This document shows positions 35,382 to 47,736 of a stretch of 64,000 nucleotides of DNA, piece by piece. This stretch comes from Chamaecyparis obtusa. Taxonomy: Eukaryota > Streptophyta > Pinopsida > Cupressales > Cupressaceae. Below the pieces are notes generated by a model. It was not told the origin of the DNA. It saw only the letters and a program-made list of their open reading frames with translations, and did not search any database. The DNA is taken from contig BSBK01002080.1 of assembly GCA_027943335.1 (NCBI GenBank), positions 1,306,001-1,370,000 of the forward strand, given 5' to 3'. The translations under genes and the position numbers were made by a program. How positions within the stretch are numbered: the first letter of the stretch is position 1; each line of letters opens with the position of its first letter.

Positions 35382-37068
35382 TGCCATCTTCCAGTTGGTC
35401 TGAGGTGGCAGGATGGCAGATGGGCCCAGTTCGTTTGGAAAGATTCTTGATCTTGTGGTTGTTGTGTGATCACATCAAATCTTTCCAGCCCATGCAATCA
35501 TGCGACTGCCGTTTGATTTCGAAGGCTTATTTGCGGTGGGACCTATCTACTCAATGGTGATGATGTGCTTGATTCTCATTGGTCAGCGGGGTGACGAGCT
35601 GGATGTTTTTAGTGGGGCTGCAATTTTCAAAGGAAGTAGAGCATTTGCAAGTCTATGAAGATCATGTGGTTGTCATTATACCGCTAAGGTGAGATGCTTG
35701 ACTTTTAGCATCGTGGTGTAACGATGACTATCAATTTTGCTTAAAGAAGTATAAAGCACATGGAGCCCGCGAGATGGAGTGGATCTAATGGTCGGGACTT
35801 AACATTGGTCTTAGTTTGAATATTGACCGTTGATTCTCTAATGGTGCCATAAAGTGACCATTGCTACCAGGTTTCAAATTTGCAAATGGTTTTCTGCGAC
35901 CAGAAGGACCAAAATTCAATGTAGAAGCAACTAGTGCTGGTGGGAGATGATCTGTTTGCCATTGTAGTGTGGTCTAGTGAGCACCATGATTAATTGTAGA
36001 GACCTTTGTGCCATGTGAAGGACTATTTTATTGCTTGAGGCATGTTGCAAGTGACTGATTTAATCAATTTTCATGGTAGATTCATGATCTTCGGTATAGT
36101 ACTCTGAGATTTTTCATGATTACAGATCATTCTTGGATCTGTCTTCTCCTGGATAGCCTGGTTTTCATCTTTGTATTAATTTTGTGGTTGTTTTAGTTGG
36201 TTGGGTAGTTGAAACCCTAACCCTAGCTACCCAAAGTTTGATGCATCTTCTTTGAGGATTCCAAGGTAGCTAGTGGTATAAATAGTTAGTTTTTCGACTT
36301 AGAGAGGGTTCCAAGATTTCTTTTTTGGTCCCAGGATGCAGACTTATGTATTTTTTGATGAAGGAGAAACTGAATTTTAGGCCTGCTTCCTATCTTAGTG
36401 TTGCTTTGATTTTATATTGATTCTGAATATGTTAATGAGAATGCTATTGGGTTCCAATCCTGCATTTGTGTATGTCTTCTTGTCTTGGTTCTAGGCTCAT
36501 ATATGTTAATTTCACAAAGTGTATTAGCATATGGTGAACAAAGAGCATTTTGAAGTCATCTCTGAGTTCCTAACAAAGTTAGGATTAAAGTCTTTTGGAT
36601 GAGTTCAGTGTGTTTACAACCAAGTAAGAATTTGATGTTCTAAGTGCTTAAGGGAGAGGGGTAATAGGCAAAGCACTTATCCTGAGCCTAAGAGTGTTTG
36701 ACTTAAGATCTTGAGCTGATATATGCAATTGGGTGATTCTTTGCCCTAGGTTAAGGCACTGGTCCATTCTCTGGAAGCTTTTCATGGTTTTAACCCCACA
36801 CACAAAATTTAAATGATCATACCTTCAGTTTGTTTGTAAAAGACCTATTTTAATATCTATTTGGTGACTCCTTTAGAGAAGTGAGTCAAGGGTACACCCA
36901 CCCAAGCTTAAGGCTTAAAGTGAAGAAGGATCTCATTGTTGATCCTTGTCAGTTGGCCCTCTTCCTTGTGGACTTTGGAGTGGTGATAGAGTCAAAGTTT
37001 TGTTTAAATTATCCATCAAAGTGTAAATCTGCAAGTTGAAGATCAGTGGGAATAATCCACAACCAACA
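35382..37068 (+). repeat. 3' LTR of element E, truncated at its start
   Basis: It matches 19681-21369 of the 5' LTR and lacks the first about 530 bp. A TATA box TATAAATA lies at 36277-36284. Divergence from the 5' copy is uneven: roughly 10 percent or more in the first 450 bp, falling to a few percent in the second half. Confidence 0.85.
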
Positions 37069-37216
37069 AGTTGAAAAGTTGTACAATCCCAAATGGACAG
37101 TCGTATAATTTTCTGTGCATGCAAAAATAAAAAATAAAAAACGTACAAAACAAATGCTAAAAATGCTATAAACAAAGAAAAATTGACTTTTCAGCGAAGC
37201 AAAGAGGTCCACCTAC
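37069..37216 (-). other. PMD intron, donor-side part
   Basis: On the minus strand the donor GTAGGT pairs with 37211-37216, directly after exon 1. The intron continues beyond E at 19148. Confidence 0.55.
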
Positions 37217-37300
37217 CGGATGTACATACTGTCGAGGTCTCTGATGCCTCTGGCTATGCTCAAAATGATGAGAAGACATAGGTACCTTTGGTTCTGCCAT
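37217..37300 (-). pseudogene. Plant mobile domain protein, exon 1
   Basis: An ATG at 37300 opens 28 codons (MAEPKVPMSSHHFEHSQ and on, ending YVHP), followed by a good donor, GTAGGT. Exon 2 begins at 18733 in the matching phase. The assignment rests on the TATA box upstream, the donor and acceptor, and the phase match. The peptide itself carries no known domain. Confidence 0.55.
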
Positions 37301-37374
37301 TTTCTTGCTTAGAGGGCTCCACAAGGTTTTCAAAAGTCAACGGTGAAAATGATTTGAAAATGACCCTTTTGGCC

Positions 37375-37382
37375 TTTATATA
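37375..37382 (-). promoter_or_regulatory. TATA box of the PMD gene
   Basis: Minus-strand TATATAAA followed by GG lies about 75-80 bp upstream of the ATG at 37300. The usual spacing would put the transcript start near 37345-37350. Confidence 0.55.
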
Positions 37383-37455
37383 ACTTTTGACCTAATTTTC
37401 AAAAGTGCTCTATTTTTCATGAAAATTGCACCCCTGGCTAATTTCAATGTTCTGA

Positions 37456-38340
37456 ACCCATTTTCAGGATCAAAATAAAAATTTGAGATCATTTACTATG
37501 TCAAAATTATGATTTAAAATTTTCAGACCCAGGATGTTTGACTGCTTGCATAATCAACCTTCAATCATCACAGAAATCCAGTATTCAACTTAACTGACTA
37601 TCTTACATCAAACTATCAAAATTTCAACTTGGTCAACCATGGTCAACTCATAGTCAAACCTAATCAAACTTGGTCTCCAGGACCTCTAAATGATGCAGAA
37701 CATGTTCTCAAATGTGTATAACCACTTCTCAAATCAATTAACATGCTTCTAAACTATAACGCTGACTTTTCTTGTAATATTTCAATTTTCATCCCGAAGG
37801 GGGCATGGTATTGTACATCATTCAAAGTCTGTAAATCTAAAATCTGTAATCAAAATCTTTCCTTAGTAATCAAGACAACAACCATGTCTAGTTGCTGATT
37901 CATCTAAAGTCCTCATCGCTTGCGGCAAATCTATCATCTCTTGGGGCATATTAGATTCATCTAGTATCCAAATCTATCTTGTAAACTGTATTAGCTTTTT
38001 GTAACTATCAGCTCATTAGTATTATTTCCTTGGTTCTTCATAACTGATGGGTTTAGGATGTGATACCAATATGATTCATACAAGGACATTAAGGTCTAGA
38101 ATCAGTCACTCACTTCTTCATAATCATAAGGTTTAGAATCAAGCATTTTGGCACTTTTTTGTAATCACTAGTTCATTGTTGATATAGCTAGCATCATCTC
38201 GATTCCTGGTCATTCTGGGCCTGGGTCGATACCTCTCTTTCAAATCTTTCAAATCTTTCAAATTAGTTTCATATATATATCATACACAAACTATTCTTTG
38301 AACCACTATGCTTAGCACAATAATTCAAAGAGGGGCAAAA
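37456..38340 (+). mobile_element. Element C, right piece, ending in a polypurine tract
   Basis: The reverse complement of D 41416-42340 aligns throughout (for example CAAACTTGGTCTCC and CATCCCGAAGGGGGCATGG). It ends AAAGAGGGGCAAAA (38327-38340), the family polypurine tract, beside the 3' LTR. Confidence 0.85.
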
Positions 38341-39605
38341 TGTAATACCCCAAAAATGGGCTATAGGTTCATTAACCTCCTACATCTTCAAATTCAAATG
38401 AAATCGACATCAAAGTCCTAACCTAAGGCACATTTGCACATTATCAAATCCTAATTGATTATCCTAAAATCTACATCAAAGAATATTCCTAGCAATATTC
38501 CTATTTATCCTAATTATCTTTAATTTAATTATTATTTGGTGATAAATCCTATTTATCCTAAAGTTTGATTAATTGAATATTCTGAATATTTAATTAATTA
38601 GATTTAATATTTCCACTTAATTATTTAATTAGATTTAATTAAATTATTCTTAGATTATATTATTTAATTTTGACAATAAATAAAAAATCTCATGACTAAT
38701 TGATTAAATTCTTATTTAATTAATTAAAGTCAGTTGTCAATGTTTAATAATATAGTTTTAGAATAAAGTTTGATTTAATAATTGATTAACCCATAAATCA
38801 ATTGTTTTAATTTAAAAATCAATTAAGTTGAGGATAAATCACTTTATTTATTTAATTAATTCATATTTAATTGTGCACATTCAAAGAGCAGTTAAACTCA
38901 AAATCAGGAAATCAATGCAAGTTGTTAACTTTTGGAAACTCAACATTCTATTTTGAGTTCAAAGCTAATCTAAACATCTTTTATTTGAGTTAAAAAGTTG
39001 TTCTTGCATGCTTTTGCATGATTTTGTGAGTTAATTATTTCTCATTTCCTAATAACTCAAAAATCAACTTGATTTTATCAAGAGTGATTTTTGGATTTTC
39101 TCAATGCATCTTCAAGCATTGGATTTCTATAAAATCAAGGCTTCAGATCTTCTAAAAGGATCCATGAAATTGCCTCCTCACATTGGTGAATTGGTGATCG
39201 AAGAATCTATCTTTGTGAATCAAAGCTGTTGTGAGATTTTCATTATTTTTGAGCATTCATATCATTTAGCATATCAATTCTTAGATTAATTGCATATCAT
39301 AGCAGTTTTTCATAAAGAATAGATTCATATCAGTTTCCTTCATCTTATTGCATAGAAAATACAAAAATATAGATTAAATCTACATTCATATAGTTTTCAT
39401 TCTTTGCATTCAAATCCTTCATTTAGGTGTTGCATTGTCATTGGTCTCGGTCTGATCTGAGAGTATCATACTCGCACCTACTAGAAAGTAGTAAATCACT
39501 TGGTTAGTTTAGTTTCTATTTCCTTGCACGATTTTGGTTTTTGCTAACCCCTAATGTTTTACTGAAGTGTTGTGTCTACAGCTAGGTACAAAATTCACAC
39601 ACACA
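38341..39605 (+). repeat. 3' LTR of element C (1265 bp)
   Basis: Plus-strand LTR from TGTAATACCCC to ACACACACA. It is closer to the D LTRs than to A and B (AAATTCACAC end). The next five bases, GTTAG, should be one target-duplication copy; the partner is off the window. C inserted into fragment G. Confidence 0.9.
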
Positions 39606-40143
39606 GTTAGAACCACCTTGAAATCATAATAGAGAAACCATAACAAACTCCAATAATAATTTAGTCAGCTCTACTAAGCATGCAACACATTTTGGGACAT
39701 GTCCAATAAGACAATTGTAGATGCACGCTACACACTGTCGGCTCTACCAAAATAACTATATCTTTCTCCTCAAGCTAAATTACTTCATGCACACTTAACT
39801 GTACATCACTAACTCTTCTCCAAGCTTCATTCCAAGGGCACATACTGAAATGATAGGCACAACTCTATAACCAATATAATCTCTGTCGGCTCTTCTGAAC
39901 AAACACAGGAAACTACTATAGGTGAATAGTGACTACATAACTTCACTTATACTAATAAACAAACTCTGTATTCATGAATGTAAGATCACTAACATATCTT
40001 CATCATATATCCAAGTGTGCAAGGCTCCATGATAACTATACACAGAACACTACCTATTACTTTGTTAGGAACACTGCAGACACAAGCTGCTATATAACTA
40101 TTTGTACTAATAATTAACCTCTATGCACATGATATCATGCTGA
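39606..40143 (-). repeat. LTR fragment G, inverted relative of H1
   Basis: The reverse complement aligns along its whole length with 47820-48373. It is bounded on the left by the C LTR and on the right by the D LTR, so both elements inserted into it. Confidence 0.8.
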
Positions 40144-41415
40144 TGTGTGTGTGAATTTTGTACCTAGCTATAGACACACCACTTTAGTAAAACATTAGAG
40201 GTTAGCAAAAATAAAAATTGTGCAATGAAATGGAAACTAAGCTAACCAGGTGATTTACTGCCTTCTAGTAGATGTGAGTATGATATTCTCAAATCAGACT
40301 GAGACCATTGACAATGCAACACCTAAATGAAGGGTTTGAATGCAAAATATGAAAGACTATATGAATGTAGATTAATCTATATTTTCTTATTTTCTGTGCA
40401 ATATTATGAAATCTATATGAATCTAAGCTAGAAATGAAATGGAATGTAGATTTAATCTAAGAATGCTATGAAGGATATGAAATCTATGATATGAAACTAT
40501 GCAAAAACTATGAAAGATTATGATCAACTATGAAAGATCTCACAAATTTCCTGTCGCAAGTGCTTAATCCTTCAATCGCTAATTTGCCAGAGTAATTGTG
40601 CAAATTTGAGTGTTTATGATTATGAAGAGCTGAGCCTTGATTTTGTAGAAATCCAGGGCTTTGAGGATGCATTGAGAAAAAGCCATAAATTACTCTTGAT
40701 AACCTCAGGTTGATTTTTGAGTTATCAGGAAATCAGAGATAATTAACTAACAAAAATCATGCAAAAGTAGTCTTTAACTCAAAATAGAGTTTTAGATCAA
40801 ATTTTAACTCATCATCAGATGTTGAGTTTCAATTTTAAAATTGATTGTTAATTTCTAGTTGCCTGCTTTTCTGATTGTGCATGATTTATTGTGAATTAAT
40901 TTAAAAATAAAGTGATTTATTCTCAACTTAACTGATTTTTGGATTAAAACAATTGATTTATGGGTTAATCAATTATTAAATCAAATTTTATTCCAAAACT
41001 ATATTATTAAATATTGACAACTGACTTTAATTAATTAAATAAGAATTTAATCAATTAGTCATAAGATTTTTGATTTATTGTCAAAATTAAGAAATACAAT
41101 TTAGGAATAAATATAATTAAATTTAATTAAACAATTAAGTGGCGTATTAAATTTGATTAATTAAATATTCAGAATATTCAATTAATCAAACTTTAGGATA
41201 AATAAGATTTATCGCCAAATAATTATTAAATTAAGAATAATTATGATAAATTAGGAATATTTCTAGGAATATTCCCCAATGTAGAATTTAGGATAATCAA
41301 TTAGGATTTAACTTTATATGCAGATGTGCCTTAGGTTAGGACTTCGATGTCGATTTCATTTGAATTGAAGATGTAGGAGGTTAATGAACCTATAGCCCAT
41401 TTTTAGGGTATTACA
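40144..41415 (-). repeat. 3' LTR of element D (1272 bp)
   Basis: It pairs with 61709-62713 plus 63901 onward. The bases before it (GCTGA, 40139-40143) should be one target-duplication copy. Confidence 0.92.
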
Positions 41416-43797
41416 TTTTGCCCCTCTTTGAATCACTGTACAAAGCATAGTGGGTTCAAATAATAGTTTGTGTTTGATGTATGGAAATGATTTGATTTGA
41501 AAGATTAACTGATTCTGAGATAGAAACTGATTGAAAGATTTAAAGATTCTAGATTTAAGATTTAGGTCCTGAGTGACCAAAAATAATGTTAACTATAACA
41601 ATAATGAACCGGTGATTATGAAAAAGTGTGAAAACACTTGATTCTAAACCTTATGATTGTGAAGAAGTGAGTGACCGATTCCATACCTAAATGTCCTTGT
41701 ATGAATCATATTGGTATCACATCCTGAACCCATAAGTTACGAAGAAACAAGGAAATGATGCTAATGAACTAATAGTTACAAAAAGCTAATATAGTTTACA
41801 AGATAGATTTAGGATACCAGATTGATATGGATCTTGATGAATCTGATATGCCCCAAGAGATAATAGATTTTCCCCAAGCGATGAGGATTTTACATGAATC
41901 AATAACTAGACGTGGTTGTTGTCTTGATTACTAAGGAAAGATTGATTACAAATTTATATTTACAGACTTGAATGATGTGCAATACCATGCCCCCTTCGGG
42001 ATTAAAATTGAAATCTAACAAGAAAAGTCAGCGTTGAATAGTTTACAAGCATGTTAATTAATTTGAGAAGTGGTTATACACGTCTGAGAATGTGTTTTGC
42101 ATCATTTAGAGGTCCTAGAGACCAAGTTTGACTAGGTTAAACCATGAGTTGACCATAGTTGACCAAGTTGAAATTTTGATAGTTTGATGTGAGATAATCA
42201 ATTAAGTTGAAAAATGGATTTCTTTGATGTTTGAAGGTTGAATATGCAAGTAGTCAAACATCTTGGGTCTAAAAATTTTAAATTGCAATTTTGACATAGT
42301 AAATTATCTCAAATTTTGATTTTGATCCCGAAAAAGGATTCTACTTGCTGTTTCATTGGAGGAACCTTCATGTGAGATTCAGCTCTTCATTTTCAGTTTA
42401 AGTATAGTTTTTAGAAGAATTGTTGAAGATTTTTAAGCAATTTGTGAGATCATGCAATCATGCAAAGTGTAAATTGACATGCAACCTAAGACCTAGGACC
42501 TAGTCATTGATCATGTGTTGGTCATTTATCATCATTGAATTTTTAGGTAATCGGATAAATAAATACAATGCCCACTAGTTATGAAACCATAGACATATGA
42601 ATATCAATTTGTATGCACAAGAATCAATACAACACCCACTGGTTAGGCAAGCATGGACATATGAATATTGATTTTGTTTTTGAAATGTCAAATTAGATAT
42701 AAGCACCAAGGCACAAATGCCTGGATGACATAAATATCATGTCCATTTTGATATAGTAATTTGTATAAGCATCAAAACATAAACGTTGTGATGACCTGAA
42801 TACACCTTGCAGTACAAACACATCAAAAAGTCAAGAGATCATTCTAAATCCAGTGTGAATTACCCATAGTGACCCTTTATTGTTCACATCCTTAGGCAAG
42901 ATCGCGTTTCAAAGTAGGAGAAAGAAGTCACTCAAAAAGATAATAGTTAGATCAAACTTCCTTGAATTTTTTGGGTATCAATGGTCGAGGTACTCATGGC
43001 CATCCAATTCGAGATGGAGGCTCTACATATGGACACCATTTCAATCTAGAATTTCCAAAGTTGTTAGATTTGCACATACAAGTAGAAGACAATGAAGAGA
43101 TTATGCCCCCTATCATCACTCTTTAAATCTTGTAAAGGACATCATTGAACATCTCGAAGGGACACAATATGCAAAAATCTCAATACGAATCAGTAAGCAT
43201 ACAAGGAGATAAAAGCATGTAGAAGCATAGATTATTTTCAATTTGTGTTTGATTGCATTGTTGTAGATGCAAAATCCTTTCTGGAGAGGAGATAGATTGA
43301 CAAACTTGGATGAAGCTTCAAAGGACTCTGTCTGGATATGACTTGTCTAAGATGTACTAGAGACCATAGGATATGACGTTGATTGCCCCCAAGTTTGAAC
43401 TTTCATAGGAGACAGACGCTTTTGCCAATGGTGTATAGATCAACTTTATTGAAACAAGGATATATATAGACTAAAGAAAGATTGAAAGCTGGGAAAGACC
43501 AAGATTGCGCTGATAGATGGAGCATTTTGAAACAAGTGGCACTTGTTTGTCAAGTTTTACCCAAGGCACTTTTTCTTTTTCTCATTTTTTTGTATTTTTT
43601 ATTTTTCTAATTTTTTTGATATTTTTGGTATTTTTTAATTTTTTTTGTGAATCATCAAGGTGCCTATTGCTAGGTTTTCACCAAGATATTCATTTTTTCA
43701 GGACTTTTCAGATTTTTAAGATTTTTTCAGGACATTTTTCCATAGACTGAATGCCTTAGGTGTAGAATTTCTTCAGATGGAGAACGTTGATTGGTTC
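41416..43797 (-). other. Polypurine tract (41416-41429) and 3' noncoding region of element D
   Basis: The tract AAAGAGGGGCAAAA touches the LTR. The rest is noncoding, collinear with B 23873-26300, with poly-T stretches around 43570-43650. No gene seen. Confidence 0.75.
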
Positions 43798-44793
43798 TCA
43801 AAGCTGTTCTCCTTCAGTCGTTGAGAGTTGATAGACTCTAGAGCCAAAAGTAGTAGTGATAACAAAGGGACCTAGCCATTTGGGTTCAAACTTCCCTTTG
43901 TGCTCTCTATGCGATTGATTTTTAGGATTCTCTCTCAAGACTAGATCAACAACCTGAAATTCTTTGTGTCTGAATTTCTTGTTGTAACCTCTAGACATTC
44001 TCTTCTGATATACTCTGAGATGATCATACGTTTCTTGTCTGTGCTCATCTATTAGTTTGAGTTCTTGCAACCTAGACATTTTGTAGTCATCATTAGTTAC
44101 TAGACCATGCATTTTGATTCTTAGTGATGGGATTTCAACCTCACTAGGCAGTACCGCTTTAGACCCATAAACTAAAGAAAATGGAGTAGCCCTAGTGGGC
44201 ATTCTAATACTTGTTCTATAGGCCCAAAGAGCTAGATTGATCATGATATGCCAATCTCTTCCTATCTTATTAACTGTACGGTGCAAGATTTTAAATAGAT
44301 TCTTGTTAGAAGCCTCCACTTGTCCATTCTCTTGAGGATAATAGATAGATGACCAATGTTGTGTAATCTTGAATTTGGCACATAGATCATCTAAGTCTTT
44401 GTTCTTGAATTGTCCACCATTATATGTGACTATAGAGTGTGGAATACCATACTGACATATGATATAGTTCAAGATGAACATAGATATTTGTTTTCTAGTT
44501 TCTTGTGTCAAAGGCACTACTTCTACCCATTTTGTGAAATAATCTATAGCTGTGATTATATGGGTATATCCATTAGAAGAATGAGGATGTATGGCTCCTA
44601 TAAGATCAAACGCCCATTGGTGAAAAAGCCATTGTGTAGTAAAGGGAATTAGATCTCTCCCTTGAGCATGAATTAAATTACCATGCACTTGGCACTTTTG
44701 ACAGTTCTTAGCAAACTTGATAGACTCTTTCTCCATTTTCGGCCAATAGTACCCAGCCTTAATAAGTTTTTGGGTTAGTGTTAAACCATTCAA
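43798..44793 (-). pseudogene. Integrase of element D
   Basis: The 331-codon frame covers the end of the zinc-binding region (FAKNCQKCQVHG), the catalytic core and the C-terminal domain. The first Asp is in WAFDLIGAIHP. The second position reads VTYNGGQF, where the family has Asp, so a catalytic residue is replaced by Tyr. The Glu lies in NGQVEASNK. The C-terminal part (GATPFSLVYG-type segment, MHGLVTNDDY, WLGPFVITTTF) is what survives in A and B. Integrase would insert the DNA copy. The frame continues upstream with stops, so this is the distal piece of a broken pol. Confidence 0.9.
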
Positions 44794-46175
44794 GTGTGAC
44801 CCACAAATACCATCATGGACTTCCTCTAACGCATGTTGAGACTCTTCCTATTCTAAACATCTAAGTAGTGTACCATATAGACCTTGTTTGTATAGATCAT
44901 TACCAATGATGACATATCGGGAGGCATTGCGGATAAGCTATCTCTTTTCATGGAGGTTAAAGGTATCAGGAATGATTTGGTCTTTGAGATAGGAGAATAT
45001 ATTTTTATAGTGGGATGAATCATGACTTACAATAGCACAAATCATGTGGGTTTTAGGGGACTCATATGCAAGATAAGATAGTGCTTCCACCAGGAACTCA
45101 TAGCGTAGCTCATGTTCACGCTACTGTAATAAAGTAGATAATGTTGCCATTGCATCAGCAGCCTTATTCTCCATTCTATGTATTTGCTGAAAGGTGATAG
45201 ATATGAAGTATTTCTTTAGATCATCTACCATTCTCTTGTATGGGATGAGCTTTTTATCCTTCATTTGATACACATCATTGACTTGATGGATCACAAGTTG
45301 TGAGTCTCCATGAATGTGTAATTATGTTACTCTCCACTCAATTTCTATTTTCATAACATTTAAAAGGGCTTCATATTTAGCAATATTATTTGTACAAGGA
45401 AATTTGATCTGGAATGCCTTAGGAATGGAGTATCCCTAAGGAGTGATAAACAAAATGCCTACTCAGGATCCATTCTCTGTATAGGAGCCATCAAAGAAAA
45501 ATTGCCATTCTCTAGAAGAAAGATTCATGATAGAGGAATCTAGAAATTCCATTTGCATTGGTGTGTCATAAAAAAAAGGTGCATTTGCTAACTGATCAGC
45601 AATAACTTGGCCTTTAATAGCTTTTCTTTCAACATATTCAATGTCAAATTCACTTAAGAGCATGACCCATTTGGCTAATCTACCCGTGAGGGCAGCTTTG
45701 CTTAGTAGGTACTTTAGTAGATCAATCTTAGCTACTAAATGTGTGGTATGAGCCAACATATAATGTCTCATTTTCTATGATGCAAAGATCAGAGCTAGAC
45801 AAACCTTTTCAATCATAGAATAATTCTTTTCATATGCCACCAATGTTCTACTAATATAGTATATAGCTCTTTCCTTCTTGTTCTCATCATGTTGTGCAAG
45901 CAATGCCCCTAGTGATGTATCTACAGTGGAGACATATAATATCAAAGGCTTTCCTTGAATAGGAGGCATCAAGATAGGAGGATTTGATAGATATTTCTTG
46001 ATATGATTAAAATTCTTTCCACATTCCTCACTCCATGCAAAGGTCACACCTTTATGTAATGTCTTCGTAAAAGGTTGTGATATATCTGCTAGCTATGATA
46101 TAAGATGTTTGATAGATTGTACTCTCCCTTGTAATGTCCTCATTTGACTAATATTCTTCTAGGGTTGCATCTCCA
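44794..46175 (-). pseudogene. RNase H and linker region of element D pol
   Basis: Open pieces at 45775-46047 and 45463-45771 share one frame with the integrase. They include the region after RT (FAWSEECGKNFNHIKKYL), the RNase H start (LYVSTVDTSLGALLAQ) and YYISRTL. Several in-frame stops follow. A second RNase H-like part, IHGDSQLVIHQVNDVYQ, and a linker to the integrase zinc region lie at 44800-45460 among more stops. A frameshift between about 46048 and 46175 separates this frame from RT. Confidence 0.8.
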
Positions 46176-47727
46176 TTATAGCCTTTTTACTTTAGCTAGA
46201 TCAACTTCAATGCCCTTCTTTGAAACTATGTATCCTAAGAGCTTTCTAGAAGTGACACCAAAAGCACACTTCTTAGGGTTCAATTTGAGACTAAATTTTT
46301 CCATTCTATCTAGTATCTTGCTCAAGTCATTTAGATGTTCACCTCTAATCATAGATTTGGCTAAAGTATCATCAACATAATCCTCCATGGTTCAATGCAT
46401 CATGTCATGAAAAATAGATGTCATATCTCTCTGATATGTAGCACCAGCATTCTTAAGCCCAAATGGCATGACATTCCAATAGAAGGTACCCGATGCACAT
46501 GTAAAAGAAGTTTTCTTTTGATCCTCTAGAGCAATTTTTATTTGATTATATCCCAAAAAACCATCCATTAAAGAATACATCTCAAAACCCGCAATCATGT
46601 CCACTATCATATCAATGTTAGGTAGTGGAAAATCATCCTTAGGGCATGCTTTGTTTACATCTCTAAAATCTGTGCACACTCTGATTGATTTATCTAGTTT
46701 AGAAACAAGTACAATATTAGAGATCCATTCAACATAGTCAATAACATAGATGAATCTGGCTTTTATTAGCTTCTCTAATTCAGCTTTCACTAAGAGTGCA
46801 ACATATGGATGCATCTTTCTCAAATTTTTTTTAACAGGTTTAACATTTGGAGCTATAGATAAATGGTGCATTATATGATCAGGATCCAACCATGGCATAC
46901 CTGATTATTTCCATGCAAAGTTGATCTTCTTTTCTGTTAGGAATGTTGTAAATTTTTGCTTCTCTTCTTCTGATAAAGATTGTGCTACATGAATCAACTG
47001 TGGTTCTTCTGTTGTTCCCAAGTTGATGGATTGAGTGGGCTCAATTAGAATTGGAGATCTATCATGTAAATGAATTAGAAGGACATCAAATATCTCATCC
47101 TTAGGCACCTCAAAGAGGTTTTCACCTTCGGATACATCTTTTATTTTTACTTTTGTAGGTTCTGAGACTGCCACAAAGTGGTTTTCACCCTCAGAACTCA
47201 TTTTCTTTTTGTTCTTATTCTTATTTTTTTGACTAAGATACTTGATGTCTGACTCTATCATGCTAATGCTTGGTTCACTAATGGTAGTCCTCATAGGCTC
47301 AATTGCATTGAGGTAGCAAGCAAGGGTATAGTCATTGGGAAAGGCATAAATACCTTGGCTCATATTTGTAGAGGTTTGGTCAAGAAGTTTAGGATTTTGG
47401 ATAGTCAAAGTCATGAAAGATTGGGAAATAGTGTTTATGGATATGGATCTATCATCATTGGTGCTAACCTGACACTCAAGTTCAAAGGTGATATTACAAC
47501 TTAAGACATTCAGTTCATGAATAGGCTCAATGTCATTGTGGAAGTCCACTTCAGCCATCGATGGATCCAACTCGTTAAGTTCATCATTTTTCTCTAGACT
47601 TACATTGGGTTTAGGTGCATATTGGTGAATAAAATCAACATGTTTCTGTATAATAAGCTCATCTTCTTCTGGAATGGCTCCCCATTCATAGTCATTAGAT
47701 TCTTTGTTGGAGATTTGCCAGCAGGCT
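46176..47727 (-). pseudogene. Reverse transcriptase and upstream pol region of element D
   Basis: One frame runs through 46905-47727 (acidic linker before RT, containing DYEWGAIPEEDELI), then 46392-46898 (RT: RVCTDFRDVNKACPKDDFPL, GYNQI, VMPFGLKNAGATYQR) and 46176-46388 (EDYVDDTLAKS, the YVDD active site). Stops near 46899 and 46389 separate the pieces. RT copies the RNA into DNA, and the active-site Asp pair is intact. The Met at 47780 lies in inserted sequence, not in pol; the D frame begins around 47727, where the nested block H1 starts. Confidence 0.87.
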
Positions 47728-47736
47728 AGTACTGAT

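Larger units (their letters stand above)
19149..37068 (+). mobile_element. Element E: gag-only Ty3/gypsy element, interrupted by B
   Basis: A 5' LTR (19149-21369), a tRNA-Arg PBS, a gag frame split by element B, and a 3' LTR lacking its first roughly 530 bp (35382-37068). Flanks GGTTG (19144-19148) and AGTTG (37069-37073) agree at four of five bases, a plausible diverged target duplication. No protease, RT, RNase H or integrase is present: one deletion seems to have removed pol together with the start of the 3' LTR. LTR divergence is clearly higher than for B, as expected for the older host of a nested insertion. Confidence 0.85.

Noticed and set aside
36933..37212. Hydrophobic minus-strand ORFs as a membrane protein
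   Set aside because: They cross the E LTR boundary into the PMD intron, so the frame is accidental.
16762..37440. 10-bp inverted match CAGGGGTGCA near 16768 and 37433 as transposon ends
   Set aside because: Isolated short match, not at the breakpoints of C, with no extension or duplication.
39104..39289. 61-aa plus-strand ORF
   Set aside because: Inside the C LTR downstream of its TATA region; no independent support.
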